Shown here: piece after piece, positions 8,851-16,127 of the stretch | How the letters are laid out: each line of letters opens with the position of its first letter | Position numbering within the stretch: the stretch's first letter is position 1 | Position numbers and translations under genes: made by a program | Assembly: GCA_002300355.1 (NCBI GenBank) | Contig: NSGV01000002.1 | Span: 806,001-870,000, forward strand | Length of the DNA: 64,000 nt | Origin: Streptomyces sp. TLI_235 | GTDB taxonomy: Bacteria; Actinomycetota; Actinomycetes; Streptomycetales; Streptomycetaceae | Direction of reading: 5' to 3' | Notes under the pieces: model-generated | What the model was told of the DNA's origin: nothing | What the model saw: only the letters and a program-made list of their open reading frames with translations | Databases searched by the model: none

Positions 8851-9906
8851 ATGAAGACCTTCGAGCGTGAGCTGGGCTGGTGGAGGTCCCTGCCTCCAGC
8901 CCGGCGGATCGCCGCCGTCGCCGTCAGCGGCGGCGCCGTGCTGCTCGCGGCGCTGTGGGCGGTCGTGCTCACCATTGGCGGCGGGGGCTCGCCGGATCGT
9001 ACGGGGGCCGGCCCGCAGCCCACCCCGACCAGTCCCGGCAGCACGGGTGCTGTGTCGCCGCTCACCGGGCTCCCCGGGGAGGCGGGCAGGATCATCGCCG
9101 TCAAGGTCGACAACGCGGCCGCTGCCCGACCGCAGACGGGCGTGAACGCGGCCGACGTGGTCTACGCGATCGAGGTCGAGGGCGGCATCTCGCGGTTCCT
9201 GGCGATCTACGACTCGAACCACCTTCCCGCCGGCGACCGGATCGGCCCGGTGCGCAGCGCCCGGGAGAGCGATCTGCCGATCCTGCAGCAGTACGGGCGC
9301 GTGGACTTCGCCTACTCCGGGGCGCAGACCCGGTTCCTGCCGGTGCTCGCCCAGGCCGATGTGTTCAACTGCTCGCCGCAGCAGGACAATTCGTTCATCC
9401 GCGGGCAGTGGAACGTGCCGCCGTTCAACCAGTACGTGGTGCCGTCCGGGATTCTGCGCCACTTCCCGGACGCGACCGCGGCCCGCGACGTCGGCTTCCG
9501 CTTCGGCGACGCGCCGACCGGGGGCGCGCCGACGGCCTCGTTCACCGCGCGGATGCCCGCGGCCTCGTTCACATTCACCTGGTCCGCCGCGGAGGGGAGG
9601 TACCTGGTGGCGCTGGACGGCAGGCCGGCCATGACGACGGACGCCGGGCAGATGGGTGCGCCGACGATCGTGGTGCAGAAGGTCGCCGAGACCACCTCGC
9701 CCCGCAGGCTCGTCGACTCCTCCGGTGAGCTTCTGCCCTTCGCGCCGACGGTCGGCAGCGGCGAGGCGGTGTTCCTTCGGGACGGCACGGCGTACCGGGG
9801 CAGCTGGTCGCGGCCCGACGCCGCCGGCGGCACGGAGTTCAGCTACGCGGGGCAGCGGATGGCGTTCCACCCCGGGCAGGTCTGGGTCGTCCTCGAACCC
9901 GCGTGA
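8851..9906 (+). CDS. DUF3048 (YerB-like) membrane-anchored protein
   Basis: The 351-residue protein has a short cytoplasmic head, one transmembrane anchor (about 20-43), a Gly/Pro/Ser-rich spacer and a DUF3048 domain. Recognisable family blocks are IIAVKVDNAAAARPQTG, VVYAIEVEGGISRFLAIY, DRIGPVRSARESDLPIL and, near the C-terminus, a GSGEAVFLRDGTAYRGSW-like block. The domain family is known from Bacillus YerB but its biochemical role is not established. The ATG at 8851 is preceded by GGAGGTGAGCTCGG. It stands alone; the neighbours on both sides are mobile or degraded DNA. Confidence 0.85.
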   Translation: MKTFERELGWWRSLPPARRIAAVAVSGGAVLLAALWAVVLTIGGGGSPDRTGAGPQPTPTSPGSTGAVSPLTGLPGEAGRIIAVKVDNAAAARPQTGVNAADVVYAIEVEGGISRFLAIYDSNHLPAGDRIGPVRSARESDLPILQQYGRVDFAYSGAQTRFLPVLAQADVFNCSPQQDNSFIRGQWNVPPFNQYVVPSGILRHFPDATAARDVGFRFGDAPTGGAPTASFTARMPAASFTFTWSAAEGRYLVALDGRPAMTTDAGQMGAPTIVVQKVAETTSPRRLVDSSGELLPFAPTVGSGEAVFLRDGTAYRGSWSRPDAAGGTEFSYAGQRMAFHPGQVWVVLEPA

Positions 9907-9959
9907 CGCCGGCCGTCGGGCCAGGTCGCGGGCGGCCCCACGACCACCGGCGCCCAGGT

Positions 9960-10988
9960 TCAGGCCGCGGGCGGGGTCTCGACCGGGGTGAGCAGGACGA
10001 AGTCCGCGCCGTTCGGGTCGACGCAGACGGCGAAGCGGCCGACGCCCTCGGCGTCCACGGGGCCCATCTGCCGAAGTGCCTCTGCACGGCCGTGATGAGC
10101 CTGGACCCGACTGGTCAAAGGCAAACGCTGGACCATGCGATGGAAGCCCGCACTCCATGCCTTCGACATCGCCTTCGACGGCCACCGACTCTCCGTCGGC
10201 CGCCGGTAACTCACATCCCCGAGATACACCGCTGGCTGTACAGGGCCACCACTGGCGACGGCCTCCGCAACTGTCGAACACCCTGTCTTCAAGCCCTGAC
10301 GGCTCCACAGCCATGGGGGCACCCCGGTCCGCGATGCCCATCGGCTGGGTCGATCCTGACGAGCACCGACGCCGTGGAGCATCCCAACTACGCCTTCCGG
10401 CTGGCTCGCTGATTGGCAATCGTGTCGCGGTACCAGGCGTACGAGGTCTTGGGTGTCCGCCGCTGCGTCTCGAAGTCGACGCGGACCCGTTGCATTCACC
10501 GCTGCCGCGGTGCTTCGCCCAGAACTCCGATGCAGCCGCCGTGCGCGGGGATGCCCCTGATGGGCGAGCAACTCCACCACCTTGTCGACCGCGGCCCCGA
10601 CGACCTCGTGCTCCCAGACCCTCAACGGAAGCCAACCCAGCCGAACGAGGCGTGCATCGGTGTCCTTGTCGCGGCGTACGTTGTCGTCGAGCTTCCGCCA
10701 CCACCACTCGGCATTGTGCTTCGGCGCATGCAGGTGCTCGGGGCACGCATGCCAGAAGCAACCCTGCACGAACACTGCGGTACGCCAGCGTACGAACGTG
10801 ATGTCCGCCCTCCGGCGCCTCATGCTGGGAAGGGGCAGGTTCGCTCGGTAACGGAAGCCCAGTGCGTGCAGTGCCCGCCGGAGGGCGAGTTCGGGTCTCG
10901 TGTCCACGCCGCGCTGCGCCCGCATCACCCGGCGGGCATTGGCGTCCCTCGGTCGCGGGAACGCCCTGCCGACACCCATCTCTTCCAT
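9960..10988 (-). CDS. vsr: Vsr-type very-short-patch-repair endonuclease with run-on C-terminus
   Basis: The first 145 or so residues are a Vsr endonuclease: MRAQRGVDTRPELALRRAL, a PD-(D/E)xK-like RRRRADITFVRWRTAVFVQG, and the zinc/active-site segment GCFWHACPEH followed by NAEWWWRKLDDNVRRD and LRVWEHE. Vsr nicks 5' of T in T:G mismatches created by deamination of 5-methylcytosine. Typical family length is about 140-150 residues, but here the frame runs to 342. The extra 190 residues cross antisense or out-of-frame gene debris (a beta-glucosidase tail at 10388-10494) and end in a stretch resembling the end of a VOC protein. The true C-terminus was probably replaced by a deletion. No cytosine methyltransferase partner is within the window. 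The start at 10988 is the most upstream ATG. Confidence 0.8.
   Translation of the reverse strand: MEEMGVGRAFPRPRDANARRVMRAQRGVDTRPELALRRALHALGFRYRANLPLPSMRRRRADITFVRWRTAVFVQGCFWHACPEHLHAPKHNAEWWWRKLDDNVRRDKDTDARLVRLGWLPLRVWEHEVVGAAVDKVVELLAHQGHPRARRLHRSSGRSTAAAVNATGPRRLRDAAADTQDLVRLVPRHDCQSASQPEGVVGMLHGVGARQDRPSRWASRTGVPPWLWSRQGLKTGCSTVAEAVASGGPVQPAVYLGDVSYRRPTESRWPSKAMSKAWSAGFHRMVQRLPLTSRVQAHHGRAEALRQMGPVDAEGVGRFAVCVDPNGADFVLLTPVETPPAA
10101..10209 (+). pseudogene. Possible transposase C-terminal remnant
   Basis: In the plus frame starting at 10102 the sequence reads WTRLVKGKRWTMRWKPALHA followed by FDIAFDGHRLSVGRR and a stop. This resembles the end of a transposase, but I cannot assign the family. 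It lies antisense inside the run-on tail of the Vsr frame. Confidence 0.25.
10388..10494 (-). pseudogene. Remnant of a GH1 beta-glucosidase C-terminus
   Basis: The minus frame reads RVDFETQRRTPKTSYAWYRD, then TIANQRASRKA and a stop. This matches the end of the intact beta-glucosidase at 18047-19414 (VDFETQVRTPKTSYAWYREL). Nothing of the catalytic barrel is left. It is one of two such tails in the window and overlaps the Vsr run-on in another frame. Confidence 0.7.
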
Positions 10989-11233
10989 GCTCCGATCAAC
11001 TCCGGTCGAGGCACGGCGGTCACCAGGACCCGGTCACCCATCTGGCTGGCGGTCAACACGACGCGCCTCCGAGACCTCGGGCATCGAGCCCCTGCGCCCG
11101 CCGAGCATGGTGTGCTCCTGGCCAACTCCCGCCTCCTCGCAGATGATTGTCGCCACCAGGAGTGTCGGTCCGCTCCGTACACTGGAGTCGCGAGTACGTC
11201 GTCGAGTGTTTCCGCCGATTCGAAGGCGAGGCC

Positions 11234-12421
11234 ATGTCCGACTCCTCCAGCCCGCTCCCCCCTCCCCGCACATCCGCCCGACGTCCGACGGCCCGCGCCA
11301 CCTTCCAAGCCCGTCTCGACCAGCCCGAGTTGCTCACCGACCGGTTGCTGATCCAGGTGGACGCCTCCCGAGTGGGGTTCGTACGGGACCAGCTCGATCC
11401 CGTCCGGAGCGGGCTCGTGATCAGTGGGCCGAAGGCCTTCAGGAAGGCATCGGAGCTCCGGTACGAGGACTTCTCGGGTGTGCTCATCGCCGACCCGGCG
11501 CTCTACGAGGACGGCGTCGCGACGGCGGAGGGGCCCTTCCTGTCGCGCTCCGACGAACTGCCCGCCGCAGATCCCCTCGGCCAGGCGGTCCAGGACCAAC
11601 TCGCCGTCGGCGCGACGGCGGCACTCACGCCGACCGGGTACCTCCGCGCCGGAGACACGGCCGCGGTACGAGCTGCTGTGCGCGCCGTGGCGGCGCGCGA
11701 GGACCCCCGGATCGTGCTCGCTCTCCCGATCGACGTCGGCTGGCTGCGCAGCGACCTGGTCGGCCGTCTCGTCGAAGAACTGGGCCCGGCACCCGGCATG
11801 AAGGCCATCATGCTCGGCGGCCGGCTGGACCCACTGGCGAGCTTCCCCGAGGCCCTCACCGGGCTGGCGCGGGTACTGGCCCAGGTGCCCGGAACCGCGC
11901 TGCTGCGGGCCGATCTCGCGGCGTTCGGCGCGCTGGCACGGGGTGCGGCTTTCGCCGCCTACGGGCTGTCCGGGCGTTTCCGGCACGTCGTGCCGCCCGG
12001 TGAGCCCGCGAAGAGCTCGGGGTTCCCCGACTCCCCGGCCGTGCTGTTCCCCGAGCTGATGGCCCTGTTCCTCGGCAAGACCCTCGCACGCCGCTTCGCC
12101 GCGGCGCACGCACCCGTGTGCGAATGCGCTGCCTGCGGACGCCGGACGTTGGACAGCTTCCCGAGCAACCGCGACGTCCGGCCGGCAGCGCAGCACAACA
12201 CGGCGGTACTGATGTCCTGGCAGCAGACGTTGCAGTCCCTGGCGGCCGGGCCCGACCGCCAGCGGTGGTGGCAGGAGCGCTGCCGTGCCGCAGTGGATCG
12301 GTACGCGCTGGTCAATGCCGCCATCCGGCAGCCGAACGGCTTCAAGGTCCAGCCACAGCTGCTGAGATGGTCCCTCCTCGACGCGGCGAACTCGGCACCG
12401 GCCGCCGCGGGAGCCGACTGA
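11234..12421 (+). CDS. Protein with tRNA-guanine-transglycosylase-like zinc motif, function unknown
   Basis: The 395-residue product starts at ATG 11234 behind AGGCGAGG. Alternating hydrophobic strands and helices up to about residue 290 suit a TIM-barrel. Near the C-terminus Cys296-x-Cys298-x2-Cys301, then His321 followed by Asn, reproduces the Cx1Cx2C...H zinc site of tRNA-guanine transglycosylases and of their DNA-modifying paralogue DpdA. The segment after it (HNTAVLMSWQQTL) also resembles the TGT helix there. The usual TGT nucleophile signature is not obvious; ADLAAFGALARGAAFAAYGL is the closest candidate. It could modify a base in RNA or DNA, but this rests on the motif alone. It is divergent from vsr and convergent with the unknown gene at 12438. 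Confidence 0.6.
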   Translation: MSDSSSPLPPPRTSARRPTARATFQARLDQPELLTDRLLIQVDASRVGFVRDQLDPVRSGLVISGPKAFRKASELRYEDFSGVLIADPALYEDGVATAEGPFLSRSDELPAADPLGQAVQDQLAVGATAALTPTGYLRAGDTAAVRAAVRAVAAREDPRIVLALPIDVGWLRSDLVGRLVEELGPAPGMKAIMLGGRLDPLASFPEALTGLARVLAQVPGTALLRADLAAFGALARGAAFAAYGLSGRFRHVVPPGEPAKSSGFPDSPAVLFPELMALFLGKTLARRFAAAHAPVCECAACGRRTLDSFPSNRDVRPAAQHNTAVLMSWQQTLQSLAAGPDRQRWWQERCRAAVDRYALVNAAIRQPNGFKVQPQLLRWSLLDAANSAPAAAGAD

Positions 12422-12437
12422 CGGGCGGACGGGCGGC

Positions 12438-13046
12438 TCAGACCAGTCGTCCGTACAGCTCCTCGACGAAGTGCCAGGCCGCGGCGGTGTGCCGCTGCGG
12501 CCGGTACGCCTCGGGTTCCAGGGCGATCCGGATCCCGTCCGGCTCATCGACGAGCACGCCGATGCCGTAGAAGGAGGCCTCCGCCAAGGTCTCGTCCCGC
12601 CCTGCGCGCGGGACCTCGTCGAGCAGGACGGCCCGGCGGCAGAACGGCGCGAACCGGCCCGCGCGCTCCAGACCCGTCCGCCATCCGGCGGCCCGCACGA
12701 CCGCGAGGTCAACGGCGAGCGGCCGAACCGCCCGGCGCGTCACCAGATCCGCGTCCCACTCGACTGCTCCTCGCGGGAGGTCACGAATCCCGGCCTGCTC
12801 CGGCAGGGAACCCACCGGAACCGGAAGGCCGACCGGCAGGCCGAGCAGGCGCTCCAGCGCCGGGATGCTGTCCAGCGGCTCGGAACCGGCCGCCTGCCGC
12901 CTGCGGTGCTCGGTCTCATCGACCCGGTACAGCAGGAGGGCACGGCTGCCCAGGACCGAGAGCATGACGCCTTCGCCCTCCGACGACACCTGCGGCAGCA
13001 CCTCGCGCACCGAGCGCCACGCCACGGGATTCGCCGCACTCGCCAT
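12438..13046 (-). CDS. Conserved-looking protein of unknown function
   Basis: This 202-residue soluble protein starts at ATG 13046 behind GGGTAGG. It has no signal peptide, no transmembrane helix and no motif I recognise. Blocks that look conserved are SVREVLPQVSSEGEGVMLSV, FCRRAVLLDE and the C-terminal ASFYGIGVLVDEPDGIRIAL. Its 3' end is only 16 bases from the stop of the TGT-like gene facing it, so the two share a terminator region. Coding bias is typical of the genome. No function is proposed. Confidence 0.65.
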   Translation of the reverse strand: MASAANPVAWRSVREVLPQVSSEGEGVMLSVLGSRALLLYRVDETEHRRRQAAGSEPLDSIPALERLLGLPVGLPVPVGSLPEQAGIRDLPRGAVEWDADLVTRRAVRPLAVDLAVVRAAGWRTGLERAGRFAPFCRRAVLLDEVPRAGRDETLAEASFYGIGVLVDEPDGIRIALEPEAYRPQRHTAAAWHFVEELYGRLV

Positions 13047-13258
13047 GGGCCTACCCTGCCCTACCGGCCTGCGCGACGGCCAGGCGCCCCTCCGCCCGCG
13101 CCGCGTACGAGTCCGCCCGTGGACGTCGCTGACGGGCCGGCACCCGGAGGCCGGATCCCGGGAGCCGTGGGCCCCTCCGGGCTGACCAGCAGTGGCCCTG
13201 AACCGCGCCCTCATGCATGACCCTCATTGAGGTCCGCGTTGTGGAACACCCTGCCTCG

Positions 13259-13330
13259 TCACCTCCGCCAGCGCAGCGCCTTCGGCGTGCGTACCCGGGT
13301 CTCGGAGTCGCGGTGCACCGGGCCGAAGCG
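13259..13330 (-). pseudogene. Second remnant of a GH1 beta-glucosidase C-terminus
   Basis: The minus frame gives RFGPVHRDSETRVRTPKALR, then WRR and a stop, clearly related to RFGLVHVDFETQVRTPKTSY of the intact enzyme at 18047-19414 but more diverged than the tail at 10388. Only the last two dozen codons remain. Confidence 0.6.
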
Positions 13331-13443
13331 CCTCGGTCGGAGTCGTCCGTGTCCTCGCCCGGCCGAAGGTCCGACGGTCGGGCCGTCGCCCGTCGAACCC
13401 GTCCGGTGACACTGCGTGAGCCTTTCGGGAGGCCCGCCTCCGG

Positions 13444-13474
13444 TTGACAGGACACTCGACGAGGAGGCTACGTT
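13444..13474 (+). promoter_or_regulatory. Candidate housekeeping-type promoter
   Basis: A perfect TTGACA at 13444-13449 is followed after 19 bases by TACGTT at 13469-13474. It points to the degraded DyP gene and, further on, to the L-glutamate oxidase operon 545 bases downstream. Confidence 0.4.
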
Positions 13475-13529
13475 GGGTGTCGAGGCAGTCTCACTTTGTG
13501 ATCGGTGCTGCCTGTCACCCACCGTGAGG

Positions 13530-13960
13530 AACCCGAGCGTGACCACGGCCCCCACCCGTCCCCCCGGATCGCCCACCTCCGCCGCACCCACCCGCACACC
13601 TTCGCCGGCGTCGTCGACAACAAGCCGAAGAGCCACCGTCTGATGCGCCGGGGCATCCCGTACGGCCGGAGTTCTTGCGCGGAGCGGACGACGGCAAGGG
13701 CCGCGGGCTGAGGTTCGGCCGCCGCGGCGCCTCTCTGGAGGAGCAGTTCGGGCCGGTCCGACAGCACTGGTCCAACCCCCGAGTCCAGCGCCGGAGACCC
13801 GAAGTCCCCCGCACACGTCCCCAACGGGCTTCGACAAGGCCGAGACCGGACTCGCGGACGGCACCTCCGGCACCGTCGACATGAAGCCCTTCGTCCGCAC
13901 GACGGGGGCGTCTACGCCTCGCCCCCTCGATCACCACGCTGCGAGCCCTCGCCGAGGGCG
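13530..13960 (+). pseudogene. Degraded DyP-type peroxidase fragment
   Basis: Several short blocks in shifting frames resemble the C-terminal half of DyP-type haem peroxidases: RIAHLRRTHP, HRLMRRGIPYG, DDGKGRGLRF, SLEEQFGPVRQHWSN and FVRTTGGVYASPPSITTLRA. No single frame joins them and the N-terminal half is missing. It is a relic immediately upstream of the L-glutamate oxidase gene. Confidence 0.5.
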
Positions 13961-14018
13961 AGGACCCTCCCCAACGAGCCGGCCGGTCCCCGACCGCCGA
14001 GCGCCCCGAGGAGACACC

Positions 14019-16127
14019 ATGGAGAACCCTGTCATCGAAGGCACAGCTGGCGACCGCGCCCGCTGGCAGACCTGCCGCCAGCTGGCGCGCGAGCTGCTGC
14101 TGGTCGGTCCGGACGACAAGGACCTGAAGCTCCGCTACCTCGATGTTCTGATCAAGGACGGCATCCCGGAGACCGACGAGCCCAAGGACGTGCTGATCAT
14201 CGGCGCGGGCATCGCGGGCCTGGTCGCCGGCAAGCTGCTCAAGGACGCCGGACACAACGTCACCATTCTGGAGGCCAACGCCAGCCGGGTGGGCGGGCGG
14301 ATCAAGACCTTCCGGTCCACCGACGACACGGCCGACGGACCGTTCCGCGACCCGGAGCAGTACGCGGAGGCCGGGGCCATGCGGTTGCCCGGCTTCCACC
14401 CGCTCACCCTCGCGCTGGTCGACAGCCTCGGCCTGCGCCGGCAGCTGTTCTACAACGTCGACGTCGATCCGGACACCGGAAACCAGAACGCACCCGCCCC
14501 GCCGGTGGTCTACGAGTCGTTCGAGCCCGGCAAGGTCTGGAAGTACGGCGCGGACAGCCCGGACTTCCGCGAACCGGTCAAGCGCTTCAACTCCTGGATC
14601 CGCACCAACCGGGTCCAGGCCCGCCGCAAGGACTACACCGCCGATCCGAGCTGCGTCAACGAGGGCTTCCACCTCACCGGAGACGAGGTGCGGATCACCG
14701 CCGCCGACATGGTCAACCAAGCCCTGGAGCCGGTCCGCGACTACTACTCGGTCATCAGGGACGGCAAGCGGGTGAACAAGCCGTTCGCCGAGTGGCTGGA
14801 CGGCTGGGCCCGGGTGATCCGCGACTTCGACGGCTACTCGATGGGCCGCTTCCTGCGCGAGTACGCGGGCTTCAGCGACGAGGCGATCGAGGCGATCGGC
14901 ACGATCGAGAACATGACCTCGCGGCTGCACCTGGCCTTCTTCCACACCTTCCTGGGCCGCAGCGACATCAACCCGAACGCCACGTACTGGGAGATCGAGG
15001 GCGGCAGCTGGAAGCTGCCCGACGCGCTCGCCGAGGAGCTCCGGGAGGAACTGCGGATGGGCCGGCGCATGGTCCGGATGGAGTACTGGGACCCGCGCCG
15101 GGACGGCGGGGGAGCCCGGAGCGTCGGCCCGGTCGGGCCGCAGGTCGCCGTCGAGACCGTCCCCGAGGACGACCCGGAGGCCGAACCCACCGTCTGGAAG
15201 GGCGACTTCGCGATCGTCACGGTCCCGTTCTCCGCCCTGCGGTTCGTCCAGGTGACGCCGCCGTTCTCCTACAAGAAGCGCCGGGCGATCACCGAGACCC
15301 ACTACGACCAGGCCACCAAGGTGCTGCTGGAGTTCTCCCGCCGGTGGTGGGAGTTCACCGAGGCGGACTGGAAGGTCGAACTCGACTCCATCGCACCCGG
15401 CCTGTACGAGTACTACCAGCGGGCGGGCGAGGACGACGCCGAGGCGGCCCTGGCCGCCGCCCAGAACGGCCACCGTCCCCCGCGGAACCTGCCCGAGATG
15501 CTGCTCGGCGCGCACGCGAGCGTGGACGAGCGCCGGATCAGCCAGGCCCAGCGGGAGGTGTACCGGCACACCCCGCTGCTCCGGGCCAGCGTGCGCCCCG
15601 CCACCAACTGCTTCGGCGGCGGCTCGACCACCGACAACCCGAACCGCTTCATGTACTACCCCTCGCACCCGGTGCCCGGCGCCGACGGCGGCGGGGTGGT
15701 GCTGGCCAGCTACAGCTGGTCGGACGACGCGGTGCGCTGGGACTCGATGGAGGACGACGAGCGGTACGTCTACGCGCTGCGCAACCTCCAGTCGGTGCAC
15801 GGCCGGCGGATCGAGGTGTTCTACCCCGGCTACGGGAAGACCCAGAGCTGGCTGCGCGACCCGTACGCCTTCGGCGAGGCGGCGGTGTACACCCCGCACC
15901 AGATGACCAGCTTCCACCTCGACGTGGTCAAACCGGAGGGCCCGGTGCACTTCGCCGGCGAGCACGCCTCGCTGAAGCACGCCTGGATCGAGGGCGCGGT
16001 GGAGACCGCCGTCCGGGCGGCCATCGCCGTGCACGAGGCGCCACCGCCGCCGGCCCCGGCGGAACCGGAGGTCCGGCCCGAGGTCCAGCTCGGGCGGGAG
16101 AGCCGACAGGAGGCCCTGCGCGGATGA
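14019..16127 (+). CDS. L-glutamate oxidase (FAD-dependent L-amino-acid oxidase)
   Basis: The 702-residue flavoprotein closely resembles Streptomyces L-glutamate oxidase over its whole length (about 700 residues in that family). It oxidises L-glutamate with O2 to 2-oxoglutarate, ammonia and H2O2. The dinucleotide-binding motif is at 57-85 (DVLIIGAGIAGLVAGKLL), the GG doublet with VGGRIKTF at 91-98, and AGAMRLP at 118-124. Arg302 and His309 in ENMTSRLHLAFFHTFLGRSD match the substrate-binding Arg and active-site His of the characterised enzyme. FAD-binding PVHFAGEHASLKHAWIEGAV closes the fold. No signal peptide is visible. ATG 14019 follows CCCGAGGAGA. The stop overlaps the decarboxylase start by four bases. 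Confidence 0.88.
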   Translation: MENPVIEGTAGDRARWQTCRQLARELLLVGPDDKDLKLRYLDVLIKDGIPETDEPKDVLIIGAGIAGLVAGKLLKDAGHNVTILEANASRVGGRIKTFRSTDDTADGPFRDPEQYAEAGAMRLPGFHPLTLALVDSLGLRRQLFYNVDVDPDTGNQNAPAPPVVYESFEPGKVWKYGADSPDFREPVKRFNSWIRTNRVQARRKDYTADPSCVNEGFHLTGDEVRITAADMVNQALEPVRDYYSVIRDGKRVNKPFAEWLDGWARVIRDFDGYSMGRFLREYAGFSDEAIEAIGTIENMTSRLHLAFFHTFLGRSDINPNATYWEIEGGSWKLPDALAEELREELRMGRRMVRMEYWDPRRDGGGARSVGPVGPQVAVETVPEDDPEAEPTVWKGDFAIVTVPFSALRFVQVTPPFSYKKRRAITETHYDQATKVLLEFSRRWWEFTEADWKVELDSIAPGLYEYYQRAGEDDAEAALAAAQNGHRPPRNLPEMLLGAHASVDERRISQAQREVYRHTPLLRASVRPATNCFGGGSTTDNPNRFMYYPSHPVPGADGGGVVLASYSWSDDAVRWDSMEDDERYVYALRNLQSVHGRRIEVFYPGYGKTQSWLRDPYAFGEAAVYTPHQMTSFHLDVVKPEGPVHFAGEHASLKHAWIEGAVETAVRAAIAVHEAPPPPAPAEPEVRPEVQLGRESRQEALRG

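Noticed and set aside
13881..14018. An N-terminal extension of the L-glutamate oxidase as a signal peptide
   Set aside because: The upstream in-frame sequence belongs to the DyP remnant and is not hydrophobic; GAGGAGA precedes ATG 14019.
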